From positions 12,958,001 through 13,022,000 of the forward strand of contig CAVNZM010000004.1 of assembly GCA_963693365.1 (NCBI GenBank): DNA of 64,000 nt. Reading direction: 5' to 3'. This document shows positions 1 to 20,463 of the stretch, in pieces (the stretch's first letter is position 1; each line of letters begins with the position of its first letter). Origin of the DNA: Amoebidium appalachense. Taxonomy: Eukaryota; Ichthyosporea. A program made the position numbers and the translations under genes. The notes under the pieces are model-generated. The model did no database searches, had not been told where the DNA came from, and worked only from the letters and a program-made list of their open reading frames with translations.

Positions 1-1342
<1,342 letters not shown>

Positions 1343-1570
1343 CGCGGTGGCGTCGGCACCGGCATCACGCAGCAACAGGTCACTCCCACCCGGGTGCATA
1401 TCGAGATAGTCTGTGACATCATAAATGTTCCCTTTAACCACCACAAAACAGTCGCCTTCGGCGTTGTGCCTTGCCACCTCGCTGCGTGTGAGGTTAAGTG
1501 GTAGGCTGGCACCGTGCCGTGTCTTGATCTTGGCTGCTAGAGCCTGGGCTCGCTTTCTGTTTAACTCCAT
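1343..1570 (-). CDS. Cytochrome b5-like heme-binding domain protein, first exon (partial)
   Basis: The ATG is at 1570 and 76 codons follow before a clean donor (GTAAGT) at 1342, in phase 0. After a basic start ([14 protein letters not shown]) come the hallmarks of a cytochrome b5 fold: [31 protein letters not shown] and DAGADATA. The histidine of HPGG is the first axial heme ligand in this family. The second ligand histidine, normally about 20-25 residues later, is not in this exon and must lie on a later exon to the left or outside the window. The whole protein could be a small cytochrome b5 or the cytochrome b5 domain of a larger enzyme such as a fatty-acid desaturase or hydroxylase. No membrane anchor or partner domain is visible. 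The gene diverges from the EF-hand gene. Confidence 0.8.
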
Positions 1571-2731
1571 AGTTCACAGGCAGATATATGGTATGCTTTT
1601 ACATGTCACAGCCGAAAGAAGTGTACAGAATTACTACTCAGGGATTCACTTTTGTCTACCTGCTATTTGGTTTTCAATCAAAGACTTATCAAGTTTCTCT
1701 ACACTCAGGAGCAAACTGCACCTCGCGCCATTACTACAGAATACGAGCTCACCATACCGCCATAACTTCAACCCCCCTTTCCCTTTGGACAACACACTTT
1801 CCCGCCGCTTGCTGCTCTGGCCACCACAAAACGCTAAGGAATAATTAGAAACACGTTGTCTGACACGTTGCCCATCTCTTGTTTGCTGCAACGGGCCCAT
1901 AGCAACCTCCGAGGAATGTGACAACCTAAACCACAATCCCTGAAATCTAAGACCCCAATCTGTCACATTTCCGGCTTTAGCTCGGACCGTACAGCTGTAT
2001 CGTACACGGCTCTAAATATCGGCAGCGGCCAAGGCCTAAATAGAAGAATTGCGCTTGTTTGGCTTAGTTATATATTTATAGGATCTAAGGCTAGAAGCCC
2101 AAATTTCCGTATTTATTAATAATAAATGATCTCGATTCAAATTTCTGAAAACCAGTCTTTTTGTAGGGGCTGTGAGTCTTCGATTTTATTCGAGTGACAT
2201 ATAGAGTCGATCACTTATCTCCTGCGCTCATACAGAAACCTTTCTGTTTTGTTGTACTCACACTAAAATAGAGTAAAATTTTGGCAGTGCTTTTATTTTT
2301 TTTATTACTCAACAGGACTTGGATCGATGCGCACCAGCGCTGCCACAATAGAAAGTTTCAAAGTTGGCAAGTTGCAACTTGTACATGCCCATGGTAGACG
2401 TCGACGATTGGTCCTTACATAAATTTCTTGACATGACTGTATATCCTGAAGTTTGAACTTACGTCGACAAGCGGTGGTGTATCTAAAGTTATTAAAACAT
2501 TTAGTTATGAAAAATAGACAACCACACGAAAGCATGTGGTGTTGGGAACTTGCCAATTGTACAATAACAACCCGGATATAAAGGAAAAAATTTAATCCGT
2601 TCTCTGTTTATTATATGTCTGGTAAGTGACTCCACAGTGCCATCTATCATCATCCATTTTACCACCAAAACCTATCCAGGAACAAATTATTTTGGCAATA
2701 TTTGCAGGATACCGCACCTTCTTCCAGAGCC
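1571..2731. other. Divergent intergenic region
   Basis: About 1.2 kb of ordinary-complexity AT-balanced DNA between the minus-strand cytochrome b5 gene and the plus-strand EF-hand gene. It should contain both promoters. I see no third gene or RNA gene in it. Confidence 0.5.
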
Positions 2732-2738
2732 TATAAAA
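2732..2738 (+). promoter_or_regulatory. TATA box of EF-hand gene
   Basis: TATAAAA stands 74 bases upstream of the ATG at 2806. That leaves room for a transcription start about 30 bases downstream and a short 5' leader. Confidence 0.6.
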
Positions 2739-2805
2739 AGACGATTTTTTCTTCCAAGCTGGTCAGTCCTGATACGTGCCCTCATCTGTCAAACACCTTG
2801 TCAAA

Positions 2806-3087
2806 ATGGCTTTCTTCAAGGCTTTCCTTCAGGACGACGCCAAGGTGCGTGAAACCTCAGACAAGGTCTTCGACCAGTTTGACGCCGACAAGAGCGGCCA
2901 GCTGAACGCTGCCGAGCTTACTGAGGCTGCCAAGACCCTTGTGGCCAAGATCCCGGGCTGCCCTGAGATCCCCCCTTCTGCCATTGAGAAGGTTGTGAGC
3001 ACCAACGACACGGATAAGAGCGGCGGACTCTCCAAGGATGAGTTCTTCCAGTTCAGCAAGACTTTCCTCGGCAAGCTGCCCTTCTAA
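2806..3087 (+). CDS. Small two-EF-hand calcium-binding protein
   Basis: An intronless 93-residue protein. The ATG at 2806 sits in AAAATGG, a good start context, although the frame is open upstream. Two 12-residue EF-hand loops are visible. Loop 1 is DADKSGQLNAAE at about residue 25, with D1, D3, S5, G6, L8, N9 and E12. Loop 2 is DTDKSGGLSKDE at about residue 68, with D1, D3, S5, G6, L8, S9 and E12. Both keep the coordinating positions and should bind calcium. There is no signal peptide, membrane segment or other domain, so a soluble calcium sensor or buffer is likely. It has balanced codon use, a TATA box and a nearby AATAAA, which suggests a well-expressed single-exon gene. The partner is unknown. 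Confidence 0.85.
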   Translation: MAFFKAFLQDDAKVRETSDKVFDQFDADKSGQLNAAELTEAAKTLVAKIPGCPEIPPSAIEKVVSTNDTDKSGGLSKDEFFQFSKTFLGKLPF

Positions 3088-3200
3088 ACGGCAATTATCT
3101 ACTGCCGGAAACATGAGCGAAACGGCGTTTGTGGGTGAACGTATGATAGTATGACGTATGAATGGCTGCTAAGGTCTGTTAACCTTATGCCAGGCACTGA

Positions 3201-3206
3201 AATAAA
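3201..3206 (+). promoter_or_regulatory. Polyadenylation signal of EF-hand gene
   Basis: AATAAA lies 114 bases after the stop codon. Confidence 0.5.
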
Positions 3207-4550
3207 CATAATGCCACGGTGTTGGGCTGTGACCTGACCGGGCACCTAATTCTTCTAAGCTCTGCTATGAATGTGCTGAGGCACCAGGTTTCTGCTAGGA
3301 CAAGTACGTGAAGCACTGTGGTTACTTTCTTTTTGCCTCCAAGCCCCAGTGAACTCTGTTGTTCCCGCTCTCAGACTGCGGCTTTCGTTTTGGCAGTAGT
3401 GCTTTGCCCCTCCCCCCTCCCTCCCCCCCCCCCCCCCAAACACACACATAAACCACCCTTCAACACCCCCCCTTCCCCACCTGCCCCTTTTCTTCCCCTT
3501 TCTCTCTGCCCCCTCTTCTCTCTACGAAACTTCTCAGCTCTCCTTGTCCTCACCTCCATCGGCACCTTGCTAAATATTAACTTCCAGCAATCAAAGTAAC
3601 TTGAATGAATAATGACTCTTTGGAATAGATGCCGGCAGTCATAAATCTTATTGTAGGCCATTCTTGGCTTACATAATATAGTATACGTAGAATAGTCCTG
3701 TATCACTTTTTCGTCACCCCCACCTCAAACCCCTACCTCCCCATTATGCCAGGAGTTTGCACGTTGTGCAACTTGTGCTTCCATGTGCGAAAACGTCGAT
3801 TTAACTAAGTACCAATCCCACCCCTCTCCCCCTCGAGCTTCTTTGTGAATATGAACTTTGTACACCATAACCGACAACGCATTCTACCCTACCCCGGCGC
3901 CCCCCCCCCCCCCCCCCTGCCCCCCCTTCTTGCTCAAGTTCTTTCTTGCAGAGTTTAGCCCTTGCTCCAATAGCCTTTTAGTCTTTACCCCTGAGTAGCT
4001 ATACTGAAGTATAGCCCTTGCTCCAATAGCCTTTTAGTCTTTACCCCTGAGTAGCTATACTGAGGTTGTCTAGAGCCTCGACCAGTGCATGCGCATGCCC
4101 CCCGGGCCCCCCTGCCCATCGCCCTCCCCTCCCCCAATGATTGCCAGAGTCATGCACACGACACGTGTCACGACAGTTGCCAGTCACACAACATGCCTAC
4201 CCAACAGACATCCTATTGTGACCGAACCACCGGCAACATCGGCAACAAGCAAAAACTTGAGACACATCACAATAACTGTGACAACGGTTCTCACGACGGC
4301 TTTTATTCGTGACAGGTCCTGTTGTCCTGACAGTGTCCACAAAGGAGACCAAGCACGGGTGGCCACTTCTTCTATCGATGTTTTGCTTACAGCTCCTAGC
4401 CCGCTAGCGCTAGTGTAACTACTAAAAAGGTAGTTCCTGTCCAGCAGGCCCACCACACCCCCTTATCTACAACTTAAATCCCCTCCTCCCCCCCCCCCCC
4501 CCCCCCCTCCCCCCCCCTCCCCCGGCGAGCCATTAGGAAGCCCCCCCGGG
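3207..4550. other. Intergenic, C-rich, with a 56-bp tandem duplication
   Basis: Convergent region between the EF-hand gene and RPE. It contains C runs (about 3425-3437, 3900-3917, 4490-4520). A 56-bp unit starting TAGCCCTTGCTCC is duplicated almost perfectly at about 3956 and 4012. The minus-strand AATAAA at 4307-4302 may be the RPE polyadenylation signal. No gene is seen. Confidence 0.6.
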
Positions 4551-5083
4551 TCATTCCTTGCCCAGGCCCCACTTGTTGACGCTCCTCCTCAGCACCTCTA
4601 TAGCCTCCCTTGGGTCGTCGGCCAGGAACACGCTGCTGCCGGCCACTATCATGTTGGCTCCGGCTTTTGCAGCCGTGTCGATGGTGCTGGGCCCCAGGCC
4701 GCCGTCCACCTCGATATCCATGGTGGGGTAGGTGCTGCGCAGGTACTCAACCTGTAAGAGCAGGACGTCAGGACGGGTCGGAGGAAGAGGAGAGCCACGG
4801 AGGGGGAAGGCGCGCGCGCGCGCGCGCGTGTGTGTGTAATTTTAATTGTTTATTCATTTATTTTGTGTGTGTGTGTGTTTGAGTGGGGGAGGGGGGAGAG
4901 GTGGGGGGAGGGGGAGAGGGGAGAGCGGGGGGAGGGGGAGCTGGCTGATATAGACAGCAAGGTCTGCATCTACTGCACACGTCGTGCTACCATGCAAGCA
5001 AACACACCAACTGCATGAACGTCACGATGGCCCACAAACACCTACAAGCATATGTATGCATGGAAGAAGGGAGGGGGAGGCAG

Positions 5084-5134
<51 letters not shown>

Positions 5135-5254
5135 GGGGGTGTTACCTTGGGCATCATGTCGGCCATGAACTTTTGGCCCCCAAATCCAGGCTCCACGGTC
5201 ATCACCAGGACCATGTCAACCAAATGTGCCAGAGAGTCCACCACCCTGTGTATG

Positions 5255-5348
<94 letters not shown>

Positions 5349-5880
5349 TGTGTGTGTGTGTTGTGCGCGCGTGCGTGCATGTATGTGTTGCATGTTTGTG
5401 CACACGTGTCCCGGAAGAGGGTGGTGGTTAGAATGCGTCAGAGCACAATGTATACCAAGGTGGAGTGTTCTGACAAATGGCACGCTGTATATTACAGTAA
5501 CCATGCAGTTTCGATTCAGATCTCAATTTCTTTCTCTCCGGTCATTCTTTTCAGGCGTGAAGGTTGAGGGATAGGGGAAAGAAATTTCCTTTCTTGGCTG
5601 ACACAATGTGCTGCTCCAATAATATCCGTGGTGTCATTTTATGCAATACTGGGTAGATCCCCCTCCCCCCAACCCCCCCCCCCCCCCCCCTCCACCCCCC
5701 ACCACTACCACCACCGTCGCCGTGAATGTGTACTTTGTCCTCTAAAGCGCATCCATCCCCCCCCCCCCCACCCCCCCACTAAATAAATACACACCCATGA
5801 TGCCTGACAGCATCCACAATAACACATCTTTAACCCGGGGAATAAGCAAGCAAGTGATGACGAGAAGCGCTGAAGGTGGG

Positions 5881-5950
<70 letters not shown>

Positions 5951-5971
5951 GTGTGTGAAGGGGGAGGAATG

Positions 5972-6012
<41 letters not shown>

Positions 6013-6603
6013 GGTTTACTTGACGTCCGTGCCGGGCTTGATGCCCACACCGACCTTCATGCCAGCATCCCGAATCATGCGGATGAGGTTGAGGGGGTCC
6101 TCTGGAGAAACATGTGGGCATGAGTGGATATGGCATACGTGCATACGTGTGACAGGTAGACCAGACGGAGAACAAGAAGGCAAGAAAGGTGTGGACAGGC
6201 ACACAAACGGGTGGGAGTGGGAGAGAGAGCAAGGGTTCCTGTGTGGGTGTGGGTGTTGTGTGTTTGTGCCAAAAGGGGGGGGGGGGGGGAGTGCGGGGAG
6301 AGAGAACGAGAGATTTATCGCAGGAGAAAGAGAGAAAGAGATCATTGCCAGAGGATCTCGAAGGGGTGAAATGTGCACAGTTCGACAAATGATGAAAACA
6401 CAACAATGCACACTGCACACATTGCTTTGTTCAACCCCCCCCCCCCCCCTCTCTTTCCCCCCTCCCCCCCCCCCCCCCCCCCTCCCCCTTCTCCCCCGGT
6501 CTAGCAGCACGGACGGCCTCATAGGAGCTACACACAGGAAGCCCAAGCGCACAGACGCAGACAGCCGCGCACGTGCGCACGCGCGCGCACCCACCCACCC
6601 ACC

Positions 6604-6634
<31 letters not shown>

Positions 6635-7319
6635 GAGCAGACATGCACAGACAAATATGCTGAAACACATGCACATACTTGTGGACTCGATGTGGAAGGT
6701 GAACTGGTCGGCACCGGCATCGGCAATGTCCTTCACCCACTGCACGCACCCACTGTCAGAACACAGCATCACACGCACACACACATACACCTGCCCTCAT
6801 GTGCACATGCGCACACACGTGCATACCAACCCAATCTAGCCGCTTATTTTGAGTCTGACAGGTACTTCCAAACCAGCAACCACCAGAAGTTGCCTCCATG
6901 CTCTCAGATCTTCTCCCGCGTTGAACCACGACCAACGACACATTGCCACAACTGCCAACGAACATCTTTCGCCTCATCACAGAACAACGAGTCCCTATGA
7001 ATCTCTCTCTCTCTCTCTCTCCCCCCCCCTCTCCCCCGCCCCCCGCCCCTCTCAAATTTCTCCCCGTCCCCCGCCCCCCCCCCCCCCCCCTCCCCTTTCG
7101 TATTCCCTAGCTTAATCATAACACTCCAACATCAAACCAAAACCCCGAAATAACCACAATCACAAACAGGAGCACCAACAAGTATATGATATGGGCGAGA
7201 TTTTCTTAATAGATTTGTTTCTACTCCTGTGTGTATGCCCGTGCATGTGTGTGTCTGTGTGTTGTGTGTGTGAGCTGTTTGAGTGTGTGTGTCTGTCTGT
7301 GGTCTCTCTCTCCCTGTGT

Positions 7320-7374
<55 letters not shown>

Positions 7375-8155
7375 GAAATGGGGGGGAGGGTGGGTCTGTC
7401 AGCCCGGGGGAGGAGGTAGGGAGGTTACCTGCTCAGGCTTGGCCACCATCATATGGCAATCTGCAACATGCAACACACGTGAGTGAAGTTACTTTTCAGC
7501 ACCAGTTGCCAAAGGACACTAATGAATATGTGCAATAAACAGCTAGTCCGCCCTACAGCAAGTTAGAAATTACACGGAGTTACAACAGGTCGCCTCTCAT
7601 GTGACAAAGCAACAAACAGCCTTCCCTTGTGTTCAGCAGGCTGCCAAAAGTATAACGAAACAAAGACGCCCACCTAACCCATATTCCCACTTCTCGGGGT
7701 TACAACTAATCAGTTCTTATGTGACAAAACAACAAGCATCCTTCCCTTGCGTTCAGCAGGCTGCCAAAAGTATAACGAAAAAAACACGCCCACCTACCCC
7801 ATATTACTAGTTCTCATAATGTTGAAAAGAAATACTTTTCCGGAGGATATTGATTCAATTCTAACTGTTGACTTGGTTAGGCTGTACGCCAGTTTCATGC
7901 CTCATTCCCGGAAGAGCATTGAATGTTCTGCCAGTAGAACATGTGTATGGACACCCACAAAGCACAAACACACGACACAGAGGGGTAGTAAAATCTTTCA
8001 AAAAGAAAAACACCACTCAGTGCCCAATCCCTCCCCGCTCCCCTTCCCCCCTCCCCCCTTTAACCCCCCCCCCCCCCCCCTAAAAAAAAAGAAGAAGAAG
8101 AAGAAGCGAAACACAGGCATACACACTGATGCGCATTAGCACATACATTGGCAAG

Positions 8156-8203
<48 letters not shown>

Positions 8204-8204
8204 G

Positions 8205-8240
<36 letters not shown>

Positions 8241-9161
8241 ATCACTACCCATGCCGGAAAGGGCTGAAGTGACAGGGGCAAGGGGGAGGGCAGGGGACGT
8301 AGTTGAAGGGGGAGTGGAGAGGAGGGGGGGGGGGGGGGGGGGAGGGGTACTCACCGAAAAAGGCATTAGGGGTGTGCTTTCTGAGGCACTTGATTACAGG
8401 CGCACCAAACGTGATGTTGGGCACAAAGTGTCTGCAAAAGGGCCAACTGATGTCAGAAAAAAATACCCTTGTTTGTGTCGACGCCGCAGATGTAACCTCA
8501 CAAGGGTGTATGCAGTATTCAATATATGTGCGAGAGACTTTGTGTGTGCTAGTAAGAGTGTGCAAGTGTGAGCTAGTAAGAGTGTACAAGTATATGCTTG
8601 TGCGTGTGTGTACGTGAGTGTGTGCGCCCACACACCGATGGGTGCATGCAGGCACACACATACTTGTTCGTGTGAATGGTGCTAGCATGCGCTTCTCCTA
8701 GCAACCTGTATGTGGAGGCATGCGGGTTGTGTACGTGTGTACGTGTGTTCATGAAACAGTAGAAAGAATACCATCGTCCAGCCAAATGCAAACAGAGACA
8801 ATGCACCTACTTCTGTCTAGGTGTTCCTGTCCATCCCACAGCCCACAACACCCTGTCCTTCCCCAGTCTCCCTACCGCAGGTTCACCCCACCCCTTCTTT
8901 CTTCCCCAGGCTCCCTCTCCACCCTGCCTACCCTCATCTGCCCCACCCAACCCCTCCTCCTCCCCAAACACATAAACAGACACCCAAATTCACTCCACCA
9001 GACCCACGTGCTTTGTCCTTGAACACCACCTACCCATCCATAACATCCAGGTGCAGGTAATCCGCCCCACACTCCAGAACCTTGTTGGACTCGCTAGCCA
9101 GGCACGACAGGTCGCTGGCAAGGACCGAGGGTCCAATCTTGCACGCGCAACAATGCACCAT
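4551..9161 (-). CDS. RPE: Ribulose-phosphate 3-epimerase, seven exons, complete
   Basis: The enzyme interconverts ribulose 5-phosphate and xylulose 5-phosphate in the pentose phosphate pathway (metal-dependent TIM barrel, normally cytosolic). Exons in gene order are 9161-9034, 8431-8355, 7460-7429, 6739-6679, 6101-6020, 5245-5146 and 4751-4551. All introns are GT-AG, the phases match at every junction, and the total of 681 nt gives 226 residues, normal for the family. Family motifs appear in order: [93 protein letters not shown] and [10 protein letters not shown]. The metal-ligand residues expected in the HLDVMDGH and CHMM motifs and the later catalytic Asp (EVDGG) are present. No targeting peptide is evident. 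Introns hold GT/CA and poly-G/C repeats and a 120-bp duplication at 7575-7810. Confidence 0.95.
7575..7810. repeat. 120-bp direct duplication in RPE intron 2
   Basis: Two diverged tandem copies of a unit of about 120 bp. The shared core GTTCAGCAGGCTGCCAAAAG occurs at 7631 and 7751. It lies in the intron between RPE exons 2 and 3. Confidence 0.8.
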
Positions 9162-9828
9162 TTTCTATATTCTTTGCTTTATACTTTGCTTCGATGTAAT
9201 CACTACCTTGCCAGAGAACTGTTCTGAACACTACGTGTGACGTGTTCAGTGCTTTAGTAAAAGGCATCAAAGATCACGTGAGAGCAAATTTGGCGTGAAC
9301 TGAGCGCACTGATTGATGACGATAACGAACGAACCATATATGGCTAAACGTTAACTTGTGAAGGTAGACGAAAGATTGAATGGCTAGATGCTCAGTGCTT
9401 AGCTCACACAGAGAGACTTCCCGGCACGATGTTTGATAGTATCATGTGCAAGCAGCTTTACATTGCCCATCAACTATAAAATTTTTTGTTAACATTCCCA
9501 ATCAGGTCTTTTTTCTTTTTTTTTTGCTTTTATCTTCCTGCCCCAACAGGCATGACAGGGGCCTTCACTCATGAATCAGATATTGGGCTACACTCTTCGT
9601 AAACCTAACAGGTTCTGTCCAATCGCTATATTTCTTCAGTCTCAGTGACTCAGCCAATCATACGTGACACGACTTGAAGTCAGCACTCAGCAAAGCTCAT
9701 CTATCCAGGAGGCCTCGCAAAGCTCCTGACTTGAAGTCAAGTCAAGCCAAGCCTGGCAAGTCATCGGGCATGACTGGGGAGTGCCTTTGCAGGTTAGCCG
9801 CCTCCCCCCCCCCCCCCCCCCCCCCCCC

Positions 9829-9872
<44 letters not shown>

Positions 9873-10171
9873 AACACACACACAAACACACAGAGGAAGG
9901 GGGGTGGGGGGGGGGAGGGGGAAAGGGGGGGAGGGTGAGGGAGGGAGGGGGGCTTAGTACAGGAGCCGAGGGCCCCACCCCCCCATTCAGTCCTTTACCC
10001 CCCTCCCCCCCTTCCCCCGGGCCTGTACAAGACCCCTCCCCCCCGAAGCTTCCTCTCCTCTCAACCCTTAACCCCTCCGAACCCCAGGTCCCCCCGGGGC
10101 CCATACCCGTGGCCATGCACACACACAAACACGCGATACACACACACAAGCACACGCACGCACACGCCCGC

Positions 10172-10242
<71 letters not shown>

Positions 10243-10251
10243 TGCACACAC

Positions 10252-10299
<48 letters not shown>

Positions 10300-10785
10300 A
10301 CATGTACAAACACACGCACACACGCGCGCAGGCATGTACACCCGGGCCCTGAAAATACTTAAATATATACAGCAGCATTTTATTAAAGCGACATTTACAG
10401 TGCGTTCCTGTCAAGACACGTTGCACGGGCCCGAAGTTCTATTGGCCCGAAGTTCGATCCGGTACCGGTAGTCCTTATAAATATCAACTAGCACTGTGAC
10501 ACTCTTTAATTACAGACTATATACCAGCGTATTCTAGCTAGTCGTTGGCTAGCTCTAAGCGGAGCCACTGGCGTTATTCTGGGCCCGGGCCTGCCAGAGC
10601 CCACGTTCACTTACGACAATATACAACTTATATTTGTAATATATTCACCGTCTTAGCATACACACACTGCATGCAGCACAAATGTTTCTCTTGCACACAA
10701 GAATGCAAGCTAATAATAAGACACCAAAAACAATAACACACAAGCACGCGAGTCAAATTCATTACATTTAAATTTACCCAAGCAT
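9162..10785. other. Intergenic between RPE and the Agd3-like gene
   Basis: Holds the RPE promoter side (9162-9660), a CAAGTC-rich dispersed repeat at about 9667-9770, a C run and (CA)n with CAAA interruptions at 9806-9890, G-rich repeats, and a long (CA)n/(CACG)n tract at about 10118-10330. The His/Thr and Cys/Val frames here are repeat translations. A minus-strand AATAAA at about 10384-10379 may end the Agd3-like transcript. Confidence 0.6.
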
Positions 10786-19302
<8,517 letters not shown>

Positions 19303-20463
19303 TTTTGATTCTTGCCAGCGATCTAGGTGGACAGCTCAGTCCGCACGAGTTGTACAAACCAGTATACCTATTAGTTATATAAAGTAATAAAAAGAAAGTG
19401 TTTCGAGTTCAGCAAGAAAGGATTAGACAAAACATGTTCTCTATTTCACGGGCAACGCCATTTGAATACTGCAGTTGACGTTGTTCATGCAGCTACAGTA
19501 CGAAACATATATTGATGCGTCTGGCTGCTACATGAAACTAGAAAGTATGAAAAGCATCATCACTATCACCTCGGGTATGGTCCGTTGCAAGAGCCCTTAC
19601 TGTTCGTTCCTCAGGAGGATCAACTGAAAAGCTCACGTGCACCAGAAACTATTTCCATAAAGTGCGTACGTGTGTTCTGAACAGGTATTCTTTGAAAATG
19701 ATAATGACGGCAAACGTTATTGACGAAAGCTCCTTTGTACGTGTACTGCCACCCTACAGTGGCTTTCAGAGTATAAATATCGGAAGCCGTTATGTGGTTT
19801 AAAAAATTTGTGAGCCACGTGAGCGCACTCCGTGCAATTTGGATGCACGCGGCGGTCGTTATTTTTTTTCTCTTTCCTCTTTCTTTCTTTTTCCCCACCC
19901 TCCCCGTCCTTATTTCCGGTACCATAAACTTTCTTTCCTGATAAATATCCTGGTTAAATGACTGTAAAATGTGTGATTTATGTAACAAGTACATAGTCAA
20001 CTGGCGTGTCATGGCGGGTGGTTCCATTACAACCACGGGGAATCTGGAGGATCTAGGATCGAATCTGCTTGACCAATTAACCAGAGCGGAAATCTAGATC
20101 TAAAAACATTAAGCCAGGGGTGTGGCAGAGCCTCAGCGACTTGACTTGACTTATGATTATAATTGTTTGGTGAAATTGATGACTTGGCTTGACTTGCAAG
20201 TCGCGACTTGGAGGGGTACTACTTATAGTAACTCCTCCAGCCAGCTGGGCCACGGGCGGGCATTGCGCCCCCCCTTTCACCCACCCTTCTATGCTTCCCC
20301 TCCCTAAGCCCCCCTCCCCCCATCAAGTCACTCCTAATGTCCGGCCTAAAGGCTTGACTTGACTTGGTTGAAGTCAGGAGCTTGGTGACTTCAAGTCGCG
20401 ACTTGAAGTCAAGTCGCCACACTAACAAGGCATGTCGAAAAATGATTGGAAGCCATTTTCAGC
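19303..20463. other. Region between Agd3-like gene and transposon
   Basis: Upstream side of the Agd3-like gene. A minus-strand frame of 138 codons (20036-19620) has no family I recognise and no clear splice context. A CAAGTC-rich palindromic repeat occupies about 20130-20420. Confidence 0.5.
20130..20420. repeat. CAAGTC/GACTTG palindromic repeat
   Basis: Many copies of GACTTG/CAAGTC, including a 24-bp perfect palindrome at 20387-20410 centred on GTCGCGAC, and a shorter one near 20197-20210. A related inverted copy lies at about 9667-9770, sharing the motif AAGCTCCTGACTT on the opposite strand. Confidence 0.7.

Noticed and set aside
19620-20036. 138-codon minus-strand frame as a gene
   Set aside because: No recognisable domain, splice context or neighbouring exon.
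20047-20070. tRNA B-box-like GGATCGAATCT
   Set aside because: No matching A box spacing and no cloverleaf could be drawn.
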